From contig JAGVSM010001328.1 of the NCBI GenBank assembly GCA_022494885.1, positions 1 to 64,000 on the forward strand: 64,000 bases of DNA, written 5' to 3'. Of the stretch, positions 22,611 through 32,850 are shown one piece after another. Numbering within the stretch: the first letter of the stretch is position 1; the number at the start of each line of letters is the position of its first letter. The DNA is from Micrasema longulum (Eukaryota > Arthropoda > Insecta > Trichoptera > Brachycentridae). The position numbers were made by a program, and so were the translations under genes. The notes beneath the pieces were generated by a model. The model was not told where the DNA came from. It saw only the letters and a list, made by a program, of their open reading frames with translations, and searched no databases.

Positions 22611-24611
22611 TTAAGAATACGTGTTGTCTCTCAAAGGTTGCATAGACCTAGTGATCATTCTGTCTCGGGGGGCTACTGGAGATGTAGTGGGTGTATTTTC
22701 CCTTTCTCTCCCATCAGAGTTCACATTTGTTAAGGATATAGCAGGGTATCTGTCATGGCTAAGGTTATCGTGACTTTGTCTTCTTGCAAAGCATTGATTA
22801 AATATTTTGACACAACATCCGTTATGTTTGTCGTTATTGCGCTTTTTAAATCTCCTATATAGTTTTAGCAATCCGTATAAAATAGTAATTGCGATTAAAA
22901 TAATTATAGTTGTACTATAGTATGTTGTATATTTAACTATATGTGGTTCGTTTTTCATATTATTAAGATCGTCATTAAATTTATTTAATTTATGTGACGC
23001 TAATCTTAATTCGTCTAAGTCGATGTTAGAAAATGATATAGGCAATAAATGTGGTATGGTCATGTTGACTTTTGTTTTGGTACAACATTCATCGTTTACG
23101 ATACTAAAGCTGTAAGCTGGTAATGTAACGTTATGCGTAATGTCATTTGTAGCAGTAAATTGTAAAGATTTCGTATAGGCTTTACAGGGTTTAGTTAGCT
23201 GTAGTAGTCCTGTTCCTATTACATCGATTTCTTTTACATGTTCCTTTTTACAATCTATAGTTAATCTTGTTTTCGAAGTTTGTACATAAATCCATTTATT
23301 GTTTAAAAGTTTATGCCAAATTTTAATTTTTCCAAATATAGTTCTAGTTTCGCAAGTTCTAGGTATTCTGCTAATACTTGAAGTTAAGATTTCAGATTCG
23401 CAAGACGGATTGTCTAGTGTTGACATTATATCCATTCTGTGACAGATAAATCGATTTGAATTTATTTGTTTACAATCTTCTAAATTATTCATTCCAAAAT
23501 ATAATGTTTTCGATTTAGAAATTCCAATAAATTTATATTCGTTTCTTATAAGTGAAAACGTTTCAGGCTGTTGTGCATTATGTGGAATCGGTAATGGTAT
23601 AATTTTACTAAGAATAAATTCTTGTGTCTGAACTAAAGGTATAGATATTATATATATGATTTTATTTTTCATAAAATATGATGTAAGAGTGGCTAGATTT
23701 AATATATTGTGAATGTTACCTAGAGTTGGTGGTACTAAAAATTCTCTTCCATGTGCAATGTATTGAACATTTGCTGTTAATTCTTTATGTGCCTGTAAAG
23801 GTGTAATAATTGATGGATGAATTAAGTTATTTTTACCAAACATTATTGAATTGAATATATTTTCTACGTGAATTCTAATTTCTTCTACTACGTCTCTTAG
23901 TAGATTCAATTGATTTGTCATGATGGAATTCATGTTGTCTAGGGTTGTCTTAGTCTTCATCTTTGTCATGAAATCTTGAATATCGGCAATATTTTTGTTT
24001 AGGATTATGTCATTAGCTTTGAATTTCGATAACGAAGTATTAAAGTTTTCAATAGTAGACGATACGACATGAGTTTGGTCTATCAATAAATTAATAATAT
24101 GTTCGTCGTCTTTAGTGACTTTTGTTATTGCTTCGTCATAGTAATTTGCATCTGCTGAGTCTAATGTTCCAAAAAGTGTTTTAAATGCGCTACCAATACC
24201 ATCAAACCAACCTCTTTTAACTCGATTAGGGCTGTTTGAGATAAGGTGCGAAAATGAATTTACTTTTAATTCCAAGTCAGCTAATAGATTTTTCGTTGAT
24301 GCTAGTGATGTTTTACATGTGCTATCTAGTTGATATGATTTTAATTGTGTACAAGCAATATCAGTTTTATGATAAATAATAATGGCTTTCTCTAACTGTG
24401 GTTGAATATTCGATGTATCTTGGAATGTTACCATCTTCCAGAAATCGTTATATATTTTTGCTTCTCCCATAGTTTCAAAGTAAAGTCCTATTCCATTTGT
24501 TATCGGTGTTGTATAATTGTCCGTCATGGTGCTAGTGATCATCGTGATCATCAGAATGATTCTGTAAATTAAAATATTTTTTTTATCTGATTGATATGGT
24601 ATTTTACACAT
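22611..24611 (-). CDS. env: Errantivirus-like envelope (F-type fusion protein), intact ORF
   Basis: An uninterrupted 666-codon frame. Residues about 12-27 are hydrophobic (signal-like). A furin-type site RVKR at 130-133 is followed by GWFDGIGSAFKTLFGTLD, as at the fusion-peptide side of baculovirus F-like Env proteins. A long coiled-coil-like stretch follows. A transmembrane segment lies at about 564-582 (TTIIILIAITILYGLLKLY), with a basic, Cys-containing tail of about 80 residues. Family knowledge: insect errantiviruses use such proteins for membrane fusion. A splice-acceptor-like tttacag lies just inside the ORF (about 24565), so the authentic start may be spliced. Its reading frame overlaps the remnant of integrase. 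All other genes of this element are broken or deleted. Confidence 0.85.
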   Translation of the reverse strand: MCKIPYQSDKKNILIYRIILMITMITSTMTDNYTTPITNGIGLYFETMGEAKIYNDFWKMVTFQDTSNIQPQLEKAIIIYHKTDIACTQLKSYQLDSTCKTSLASTKNLLADLELKVNSFSHLISNSPNRVKRGWFDGIGSAFKTLFGTLDSADANYYDEAITKVTKDDEHIINLLIDQTHVVSSTIENFNTSLSKFKANDIILNKNIADIQDFMTKMKTKTTLDNMNSIMTNQLNLLRDVVEEIRIHVENIFNSIMFGKNNLIHPSIITPLQAHKELTANVQYIAHGREFLVPPTLGNIHNILNLATLTSYFMKNKIIYIISIPLVQTQEFILSKIIPLPIPHNAQQPETFSLIRNEYKFIGISKSKTLYFGMNNLEDCKQINSNRFICHRMDIMSTLDNPSCESEILTSSISRIPRTCETRTIFGKIKIWHKLLNNKWIYVQTSKTRLTIDCKKEHVKEIDVIGTGLLQLTKPCKAYTKSLQFTATNDITHNVTLPAYSFSIVNDECCTKTKVNMTIPHLLPISFSNIDLDELRLASHKLNKFNDDLNNMKNEPHIVKYTTYYSTTIIILIAITILYGLLKLYRRFKKRNNDKHNGCCVKIFNQCFARRQSHDNLSHDRYPAISLTNVNSDGRERENTPTTSPVAPRDRMITRSMQPLRDNTYS

Positions 24612-24680
24612 TTTTTATTGATTTTTAGCGTAACGTTAACTGGTGAATTTATTTTTACAATTTCATATGGTCCTTTAAAT
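24612..24680 (-). pseudogene. Integrase C-terminal remnant (GPY/F motif) of element A
   Basis: The minus strand reads FKGPYEIVKINSP, the GPY/F module at the end of Ty3/gypsy integrases, and its frame overlaps the env start. Everything between here and the protease is deleted; compare 33790-34140, where more integrase remains. Confidence 0.7.
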
Positions 24681-25100
24681 TAGTATTCCGTCATATTCTA
24701 AGTTTACATTCGTAACAACGTGAAATTTAAATTTAATACTATTTAAATTAAATTTTATATAGATTGATCCTTCAGTTATGCAATCGATACTAGTTTTTTT
24801 TATACCTTAAATATTTATTTTATCACTTTCATTAATGTTCATTGATGAATCTTTATTTAAAATTTCTTTTTTAATGAGAGAAATGCTGGCACCAGTGTCA
24901 ATTAAAAAATCATAATTTATAGAATTATTATCATCATCATAATAAGGTATTGTTACGTAAGGTAATGTTCCAAATCTAGTTGAATCCAATTTAATATTAT
25001 AGATAGGTAATAAATGCGTATGTTTTACAAAATTTTGCATCTTAAAATCATCCTTTATTCCATCGTTGAGATGCACAACATGGAATTGGTAGCGTTTAAA
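24681..25100 (-). pseudogene. Retroviral-type aspartic protease of element A, broken
   Basis: Frame 25076-24807 holds the active-site block FLIDTGASISLIKKEIL. An in-frame TAA at about 24809-24807 interrupts it. The distal part resumes to an EYDGIL block, then jumps straight into the integrase tail at about 24681. The intact relative at 29497-29102 shows the usual layout. Confidence 0.75.
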
Positions 25101-25970
25101 TGTTGAATATTCTTTTCAATTTTATTTAGATTTTTCAAAAATGCCTCTTTTTTATGTGGATATTTAACTAAAAAATTATCAATGATATGACCTTTCTTTT
25201 TACAAAAATTACAAAATAGAGTAGTTTTGTTCCCTAGCCCAATATTTTTATTCGGTTTTATGTTTAAAACTTTCTTAGTATTTTTAAAACAATTACTGGA
25301 TAAATGTCCTAATTTACCACATACATGTCATTTGTTTACAGGTTGTGTTGTTTTATTAGAACTTTGTAAATATCTAGTAATTTTTTCTTCATTAATCGCT
25401 ATTTGACAAGCTTCTTGGAAGGTAGGAGGTGCTCTAGTTCTTAGTAAATCAGAAAGCTTTGGATTAACTTCAATTATAAACGATTGCAATGCAAGATCGT
25501 CAGCGCTTGCATATCTACCTTCTAATTCTGTTCTAATTACAGTGGATAGATCAATAGAAGTTTTTAGTTTTTTTAAATGAGTATCCATCCTAAGGATATA
25601 GTTGGTAATATTTTATGTATTTCCTTGTTTGCAATTAAGTAAATCTAATGAAAGATGTTCTCGAGTTTTACTTTCTCCAAAATTTTGTTTTAAGAATGCT
25701 TTAAGTTGTTCTCAATTTTCGAAAATTTTATTACTGCAAGCCGTTTGTGCCTTGTCAGTAAGTTTTGATCGAATGAACTCTAGTACAGGATATTTCTGAA
25801 TTTCACTAGACAGTTTTAGGGCTCTTTCACAATTTATAAGGAAAGGAGTTAATTTATTCCCATCTCCATCATAAGGATTAATGAAATCCTTAAGGTCAGA
25901 AAATTAAAATTTCATTGCTTCACTTTCGTTACTACTACTTGCTTTGTTCATTTCGAAAAGAAAATATTAT
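25101..25970 (-). pseudogene. gag of element A with nucleocapsid zinc knuckles, broken
   Basis: It starts near 25950 (MNKASSSNESEAMKF), with a TAA soon after (about 25906) that the sister copy at 27370-27650 lacks. The capsid part resembles that of element B (LTDKAQTACSNKIFENW; GRYASADDLALQSFI in 25588-25328). A TGA at about 25328 precedes the first knuckle CGKLGHLSSNC; a second knuckle near 25200 has lost its last Cys. At least two nonsense changes. Confidence 0.75.
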
Positions 25971-26364
25971 TTTAAATTTAAACTAACAATTAAACAAACC
26001 AAATAACAAAATAAAAATACAAAAGAAGAAATGGTCAAAATTACAAGACAATTATAGACTTACAAAAATAATGTTGGGGTTGACATTCCTGGTCGAATTC
26101 AGCTGGAGCACGGCGAGTTGATCTGTCTCGATGCTTAGGGTACAGCTGCTACAATGATGGTGAATTCTTTCGTCCTGATGAGGCAACTCTTCCTAGGAAG
26201 GCGGTGAAAGCCAGATCCGCAACACAGCAAAGAGGATCCAAAGAACAAATGCCCAAAAGAAGATCCACTCAGCGATGAAGAAGTCCTTTTTTAAAGAAAT
26301 ATTTTTTCAATAAGTGTCTTCTATCGTATCTTGTAGTTTCTTGTAGTGGTAGTTTTCTTTTCTT
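25971..26364 (-). other. 5' leader of element A
   Basis: Untranslated sequence between primer site and gag. Positions 26040-26215 are repeated at 27660-27840. Confidence 0.6.
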
Positions 26365-26380
26365 ATCCCTTCTGACACCA
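26365..26380 (-). promoter_or_regulatory. tRNA-Leu primer binding site, element A
   Basis: On the minus strand TGGTGTCAGAAGGGAT, complementary to the 3' end of a tRNA-Leu (…TTCTGACACCA). It lies 7 nt from the inferred LTR end. tRNA-Leu priming is known for some insect errantiviruses. Confidence 0.75.
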
Positions 26381-26387
26381 GTTTTTG

Positions 26388-27165
26388 TGTTAGAACTTTT
26401 GACTGAAGGCAATCAGTCGTGAGCGCTACACTGATAAGTTGTAGAAAACGTAGAAAGAGGCTTTGGTGTGTGGTGGCTAGGGCCTTTTGGCGCAGCCGTT
26501 ATGTTAGCACGCTCAGGGACTGCCGGCAGGCTTTCCGTCTGCGTGCTCCACCAAATTGATAAGGATTAACGTCCGCGTGTCACGCTCCGCAAAGGAAACC
26601 TCGTAAGAGTAACCTTAACTTCTCGGTCACGGACGGGAACCCTTATGTTGAAATGGGATATGTAAGGTGCGATAGTAAGTGAAAGAGAGTACTCACGGTT
26701 TGTACGATGTTTATTACACTGAATCAATACAAGAGTTGATTAATGACTATTCAATTAATGTAGAAAACGAAATACTAAAAACTAGGTATTTAGATAAAAC
26801 GTGGATGATGAAGCGATTCAGGTGTTGCACGAAGTGCGTGCGGTTCGGTGGACGATTCGGGGAGACCTCCTTTGTTTTCGGTTATTCGGTCGGCCTAGTG
26901 TAATTCCTTTCGGCTATGTTCGGCTCTTGTCGGCTCACCGAACACGTTCCGCGTGACGTCGCGCCTGCTGGCGCCACAAGGCTATGTCAGGGGTAGTCTT
27001 CTTCCTCAGGATTGTCCACCAATGATAACACTTGTGCAGAACTTAATGATTTATTTTATCAAGAAGGGAACAAGTACAATTATTTATGCAGGCGTATAAC
27101 TATCGAATAATAATGACACAGTTGGGATGTGCAATCCCCTTTTATATGGTTCAATTCCCACAAAT
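26388..27165 (-). mobile_element. LTR of element A (5' side), interrupted
   Basis: 26388-26465 and 26985-27165 match the LTR at 21664-21985. About 520 bp of unrelated DNA splits it. The outer end is near ggttcaattccc (about 27148-27159). Confidence 0.65.
26466..26984. mobile_element. About 520-bp insertion inside the element A LTR
   Basis: Flanked by AGGCT on both sides (aggct|ttggtgtgtgg … gcgccaca|aggct), where the intact LTR has a single aggct. It is GC-richer, with TG…CA-like edges and no convincing ORF. A solo LTR or nonautonomous transposon fits; the family is unknown. Confidence 0.55.
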
Positions 27166-27365
27166 ATCATGTTTATTTACCTATTGCGTCGTATTCCAGA
27201 ACTTACTAATACGAATTTTTAATGCGTCAACAGGATAAATAATCAGTTAATTATGACGGGATTTCAGGAAGAAATGATGAGTATTTTCCACATATAAACA
27301 GGATAAAACTATCAATCAAATATAAAATTAGCTTCAATTTAATTATCAAAAGGAAGACGCTTAAT
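27166..27365. other. Unassigned sequence between LTR and gag fragment
   Basis: About 200 bp, AT-rich, no ORF. It could be the 3' UTR of a deleted neighbouring copy. Confidence 0.3.
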
Positions 27366-27845
27366 CACAATAGTTTTAAAAATGCTTTAAGTTGTTCCCA
27401 ATTTTCGAAAATTTTATTACTACAAGCCGTTTGTGCCTTGTCAGTAAGTTTTGATCGAATGAACTCTAGTAAAGGATATTTCTGAATTTCACTAGACAGT
27501 TTTAGGGCTCTTTCACAATTTATGAGAAAAGGATTTAATTTATTTCTATCTCCATCATAAGGAGTAACGAAATCTTTAAGGTCAGAAAACGAAGATTTCG
27601 TTGTTTCACTTTCACTTCAACTTGCTTTGTTAATTTTTAACAATCAAACGTTAAATTAAGGAAGAAGTGGTCAAAAGTATGAGATAATTATACGTACAAA
27701 AATAATGTAGAAGTTGACATTCCTGATCGAATTCAGCTGAAGCACGGCGAGTTGATCAGTCTCGATGCCTTGAGTACAGCTGCTACAATGACGGTGAATT
27801 CTTTCGTCCTGATGAGGCGATTCTCCCTGGGAAGACAGTGAAAGC
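27366..27845 (-). pseudogene. Duplicate leader plus gag N-terminus fragment
   Basis: 27840-27660 matches the element A leader (26215-26040) and 27650-27370 matches its gag start (25940-25690), same strand. It fuses at 27845-27855 to the RT of element B. Confidence 0.75.
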
Positions 27846-28870
27846 CAGCTTATTTTTTAACGTTTCGAATGCTATTTGTTGGTTTTCCTTCCAATCAAAC
27901 TCAATGTCCTTTTTAAGCAAAGATGTTAATGGCTTCGATAATTTTGCGAAATTCTCTATGAATCTTCTATAGTATCCAATCAGTCCTAAGTATGATTTTA
28001 ATTCTTTTGTATTTCGTGGAATCGGATATTCTTTCACAACGATTGTTTTTTCAGGGTTTGGAGAAACTCCTTTATCTGATATTACATGTCCCAAATAAGC
28101 TACTTCTTTTCTTAAAAATTCGCACTTATCAGGTTGAATTTTTAAATTGTGTTTTCTTAGTCTTTCAAATATCTCTCTTCATTTTTGTTCATGATCTACG
28201 ATAGAATTTGAGAAGATTATTAAGTCGTCAATGTACTTAAATAGTTCTAGTCCCGCTAATACAGTATCCATTAATCTTTGGAATGTAGCTGGTGCATTTT
28301 TTAATCCGAAAGCCATTCTGCAATATTCCAAATGACCTGATGGTATAGAAAAAGCTGTTTTCTTACTATCTTCTTCATTCATTTTAATTTGATGAAATCC
28401 GGTTTTAGATCAAGAGTTGTAAAATAAATACTATGTCCTAATTTATCTAAAATATCCGTGATGTTAGGTAGAGGGTAAGCATCTCCAATTGTTATATCAT
28501 TCAATTTTCTGTAATCTACTACTATTCTCCATTTTTTCTGTCCACTTGCATCCATTTTCTTTGGTACTACCCATATAGGTGAAGAGTATGAACTTGTTGA
28601 CGGTCTAATAATACCTTGTTCCAACATTTTACTCATTTGTTTATTAACTTCTTCTTTATGTACCTCTGGGTATCTGTATGTCTTTGTATGTATAGGTACA
28701 TCGTGTATGGTTATAATTCTATGTTCCACTGCGGTGGTCGCAGATAGTTGGTCGTTATCAGTAGAAAATATATCCGCGTATTCTTCACAAATATTTAATA
28801 CCGACATTTTTTCTTCATTATTTAAATGTTCTGTTCTAATTAATGAGCGAATGTGGTCAGTTCGGTTACT
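27846..28870 (-). pseudogene. pol: Reverse transcriptase of element B, frameshifted and truncated
   Basis: Three minus frames in order: 28807-28382 (RYPEVHKEEVNKQMSKMLEQ, KWRIVVDYRKLNDITIGDAY), 28382-28179 (AFGLKNAPATFQRLMD, catalytic YIDD), and 28094-27783 ([32 protein letters not shown]). Frameshifts lie at about 28382 and 28180-28100. The connection domain ends after LKNKLA and is fused to leader DNA, so RNase H and integrase are missing. Confidence 0.85.
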
Positions 28871-28873
28871 GAG

Positions 28874-29095
28874 TCAAGTTTTACCGATTGTATATATTTC
28901 GTATGGCTTAAGATATGTTGAGAATGAGTGGATTTTTACAGTCTTATCTGTGATATTGATGACAGATACAATTGCTTTACCATCACTGTTAACTGTGGTT
29001 AATGCATTTGATACTTTAATTCCTTCTAACATTTGATAGTATAAAATTAAACCTTCTTTAATCTCTGGATTATTAACTTTTACTTTGATGAACAT
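28874..29095 (-). pseudogene. Protease-RT linker region of element B
   Basis: A 73-codon frame without recognised motif, in line between protease and RT, as expected for a pol polyprotein spacer. A stop separates it from the protease. Confidence 0.45.
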
Positions 29096-29101
29096 TTCCG
29101 A

Positions 29102-29497
29102 TCAAGGTTTTAGTTTATATAATATAGTTTCATTATGTAATTGCAATTTTACATTATTTGGTAATATAAGTTTTTGTATTTTTATTTCGGAATTATTGTT
29201 TATAAGAAAATCATTACCTAGTATACCGTCGTATTCTAGATTAATATTTGATATGACGTGAAATTTATGCGTAATTTTATCAAACAATTTTAATTTAATT
29301 GTTCCGTCCGTTTCATTGACAGTTTCCTCTTTGCTAATACCTTGTATTTTAATTTTTTCGTTTTCATCTATTAATTGTGAATTCCCATAGTCTAGAATGT
29401 CTTTTAAAATTAGAGACACACTGGCTCCCGTGTCGATAAGGAAGTCGTGAACATTAATAATTTGACCTTGTTTAAACTTTATCTTTACATATGGCAA
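29102..29497 (-). pseudogene. Retroviral-type aspartic protease of element B
   Basis: A 131-codon frame with FLIDTGASVSLILKDIL near its start and EYDGILGNDFLI about 65 residues later: the DTG active site and the distal ILG motif of retropepsins. The domain itself looks complete; its polyprotein context is broken. Confidence 0.8.
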
Positions 29498-30067
29498 GCT
29501 TTTAAAAGAATTTTTATCAATTCTTACATGATGAATATAAGCATCGTTTTTTTTCTACTCCATCGTTGCGACGCTCAACGAGGATCCTATGCAGTTTAAA
29601 TGATTCACTTGAACCGTTTTATTCTTGGAATTGAGATACCTATCTCTTTTAGATGGATCTTTTTTAAAACAATCTTGAATTAAATGTCCAGTCTTGTGAC
29701 AAAATGAACATATTTTAGAATAATTTTTATTGAGGATTGTTATTATTTCTTTGAGTAAAATGAAATATTTTCTTTTGATTTTGATAACTATTATTTTTAC
29801 CTTTATAACAATTAATCGACAAGTGACCTGTTTTACCACATGTATGGCATTTTTTTTACATTAATTGCTAGTTTTGAAGTACTGTTTAATAATTTAAGAA
29901 GTTTTTCTTCTTCTAGTGCGATCTGGAATGCTTCATTTATTGTTGAAGGCATTCTCGCTCGTAAGTGTTCGGATAATCTCTGATTAACACTAATAATGAA
30001 AGTTTGTAAGGCTAAGTCATCTGCAGAGGCATATCTACCTTCGAGTTCTCCTCGGTTTGTAGTAGTA
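29498..30067 (-). pseudogene. gag: gag C-terminal half of element B with CCHC knuckles
   Basis: CSFCHKTGHLIQDC (C-X2-C-X4-H-X4-C) near 29700 is the nucleocapsid motif, with another His/Cys stretch near 29840. Upstream the frame reads GRYASADDLALQTFI (about 30040). It is cut at 30067 by a mariner and resumes at 31374. Confidence 0.75.
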
Positions 30068-31371
30068 CCACACTGTCAAATAAGTACCCGGAAATTTGAA
30101 ATAAAACACAAACAACTTATCAATCATCTTAATTTATTATATCCCCTTCAAAATAGGCCCCTTCTGAGGCAATACACTTCTTCCAACGAACAATCCAATC
30201 ATCGAAACACTTTTTAAAGCTATATTCCGGGATGGCCTTCAGTTCTAGTTGCGAATTAGTTTTGATGTCTTCAATGCTCTCAAAATGGGTTCCACGAAGT
30301 GGTAATTTGAGTTTTGGAAACAGGAAAAAGTCACACATATCTGGAGAGTACGGTGGTTGTTTGATGATATTTGTTGAATTTTTGTTCAAAAACAATGATC
30401 GCTTTGTGCGCTGGTGCATTATCGTGGTGCAAAATCCAACTGTTGTTCCGCCACAAATCTGGTCTTTTGCGACGAACATTCTCTCTCAAACGCCTCATAA
30501 CGCCAAGATAATATTCTTTATTGACGGTTTGGCCCTCCGGTAAAAATTCCGAATGAACAACACCACGAATATCGAAGAAAACGGTCAGCATCACCTTGAT
30601 TTTCGATTTGCTTCGGCGCGGTTTTTTCGGTTTCGGCTCATTTTTGGTGCGCCATTCTGATGATTGTTGACTTGTTTGCATGTCGTACTCGAAAACCCAT
30701 GTCTCGTCACCAGTTATGATGCGTTTGATGAACGTTGGATCGGAATTTACGCGTTTAAGCATGTCTTCAGCCACCTTACTGCGATTCACTTTTTGAAGAA
30801 AATTCAGATCTTTTGGCACCAATCGCGCTGCGACTTTCCGCATACCCAAAACATCAACCAAAATATGACGAGCGGTCTCATGAGACATGTTCATTTCTTG
30901 GGCTATCTCTCGCAAACTATAATGACGATTTTTGAGCACCATTTCCTTTATTTTGTCGACGTTTTCTTCAGTTGAAGAGGTCGAAGGCCGTCCTGAACGT
31001 GGCAAATCGTTCACTTCTTCTCGCCCCTCTTTGAACGATTTATACCAATCGTAAACTTGAGTTTTCGACATGGTTGAATCACCAAATGGTTTTTCAACAT
31101 TTCCAACGTTTTGGCACAAGAAATTTTGTTTGAAACACAAAATTTCACACAAACTCTTTGTTCGATATTTTTATCCATAGTAAAAATCGCAACGCACACA
31201 AAAGGTTGACTTGTTCCTAATGACGCCGTAACCAAACTAAATGACACATAGCAATAAAAATTCACAGAATAGTGGCTGACAGTTGTGCCAACCTGGGAAT
31301 TTTTTTTTTTTTAAATATTCTCAGAGGGAAAATTTAAAATGAGAATTTCTGGGTACTTATTTGACAAAAGG
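30068..31371 (-). mobile_element. 1.3-kb mariner, TIR to TIR, inside element B gag
   Basis: Terminal repeats TGTCAAATAAGTACCCGGAAATT (30073 inward) and TGTCAAATAAGTACCCAGAAATT (reverse, right end), flanked by TA at 30066-30067 and 31372-31373. Length 1304 bp, normal for mariner. Transposase frames on the minus strand show the HTH region (YDWYKSFKEGREEVND, GRPSTSSTEENV), TGDETWVFEYD, HHDNAPAHK and a CDFFLFPKLK ending: the DD34D triad in order. Frameshifts at about 31100 and 30370 disable it. Confidence 0.9.
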
Positions 31372-31373
31372 TA

Positions 31374-31783
31374 TGACTTATAGATGTTTTTAAATTTTTA
31401 ATACATGTTTCCATGCGAAGCATATATGCTGCAACGGTTTCATGGTTAAATTATTTACAATTTTGCAAATCCGTAAGCAAATGCGTTTGCGTTTTGGTAT
31501 CGCCAAAATTACGGGTGAGATAATCTTTCAATTCTGCAAAAGTTTCGATTATTTTGTTAGAGCATGCCGCTTGGGCTTTATCGGTGAGTTGAGTGAGTAT
31601 GTAAGATAAAAGTACACGCTCTTGATCTGGTGACGCAATTTCGAATGCTCTTTTACAATTCATAATAAATGGGATAAGCTTATCGCGATCTCCATTAAAT
31701 GGTTGAATGAACCGCATTAAAATGCTTAAAGTAACCTCGGGTAATTCCATTTTAAGGTCGTTATTCATTTTAGTTTTCAAAAT
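31374..31783 (-). pseudogene. gag: gag N-terminal half of element B
   Basis: Minus frame 31780-31451 begins MKTKMNNDLKMELPEV and contains LTDKAQAACSNKIIETFAEL, matching element A gag. A stop at 31451 precedes the mariner insertion. Confidence 0.75.
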
Positions 31784-32520
31784 TAAATTATTCCAAGATA
31801 TAAAAATTTATAACTGCTATGCTTATAAAGCTTTAAAGAAAAATTCTTCGAACAGGATATTTAAAATTAATCTTAATGATATCACGACTTTAAAAATTTT
31901 AAAATTCAAGACCAAACAAAAATTACTTTAAATAGTAGAAAAACTTATAACTATGATCTTTATTCCTCTCGTTGTATGTAATAAATGTCTTACTTGTAGT
32001 ATTCGGTGGACATATCTTGTGCAGGAAAAGTGGTAGTTTCTACGGCTTGCAGGCAGGAACTGGAGATGAAGACAGGTACAGGTACTGGAGTAAAGGCAGC
32101 TACTGAGGGCGGCAACTGGACAGTGGCGACTTCTCAGGGCTGCTTCCGGATCTGGGGTGGCTACTTCGGGTGTGGCGGCTGCAACGTTTCGTCGTAGACT
32201 GCTGGCTGCGGCTGCCACGCTTCGTCGTAGACTTCGACCAGATGGTGCTCCAATGGATGTAGATCTGTAGTATCAACAATTACTCATGTACTGCAACGGT
32301 GAAAGTTGATCAGTCTTTCGGTGGTCCGTAGATGCTCGTGGTTTTCGTCAGTTTAAGTCTTAGAAGACACGATTCAAGTAACAACTCGAACTTTAAGATA
32401 ACTCTGGAAGGTCTTCGAAGATATCGAAGTGACGCTCGTATTTTCTCTCTTTTCGGGGTGCTCGACCAAATGTTTCTTGAAAGCGACTGGTGTTCCTTGG
32501 GAATATAGTCAGTTAGTCAA
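31784..32520 (-). other. 5' leader of element B
   Basis: Untranslated region between primer site and gag. It contains a 96-codon Ala-rich minus frame (32218-31928), probably incidental. Confidence 0.55.
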
Positions 32521-32537
32521 TCCCGCTTCTGACACCA
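32521..32537 (-). promoter_or_regulatory. tRNA-Leu primer binding site, element B
   Basis: Minus strand TGGTGTCAGAAGCGGGA, again complementary to a tRNA-Leu 3' end, directly beside the LTR. Confidence 0.8.
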
Positions 32538-32850
32538 ATTTTGTTGTGTCCTAATCCTCTTCAGGAAGGGTGGTGGATGGTTTCTTGTAGAGTTGATTGA
32601 GAACACGAGTTTTAAGAATTGACCAATATATTCACAATAAAATAAACAGAGTAAAAATTAATTACAACAACGTGACGATGTTATGTCAGCGAGTCCAGAA
32701 GAATAAAAGATGTAGAGGAGTAGGTCTACGGGGTTTTTATAGCCCGAATCCTGTGATAATGATTGACGCAAATAGCAAATGCTATTTGTCACGTATACAA
32801 ACGGATCTTCCTTATCTGGGTTTTTTATAGGTAACCGCAAAATATGAAAT
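32538..32850 (-). mobile_element. LTR between env fragment D and element B
   Basis: On the minus strand it ends …GACACAACAAAAT just before the primer site. A TATAAAA box (minus, about 32740) and a 9-bp-stem hairpin (caaatagca / tgctatttg, 32770-32789) fit a U3 promoter region. Its sequence differs from the element A LTR. The outer boundary near 32850 is approximate. Confidence 0.6.

Noticed and set aside
26160..26215. Hammerhead-ribozyme-like string CTGATGAG … GAAA (also 27805-27845)
   Set aside because: The stretch between the two cores cannot form stem II next to the core (G-G clash) and there is no matching stem I/III. The two copies exist because the retroelement leader is duplicated.
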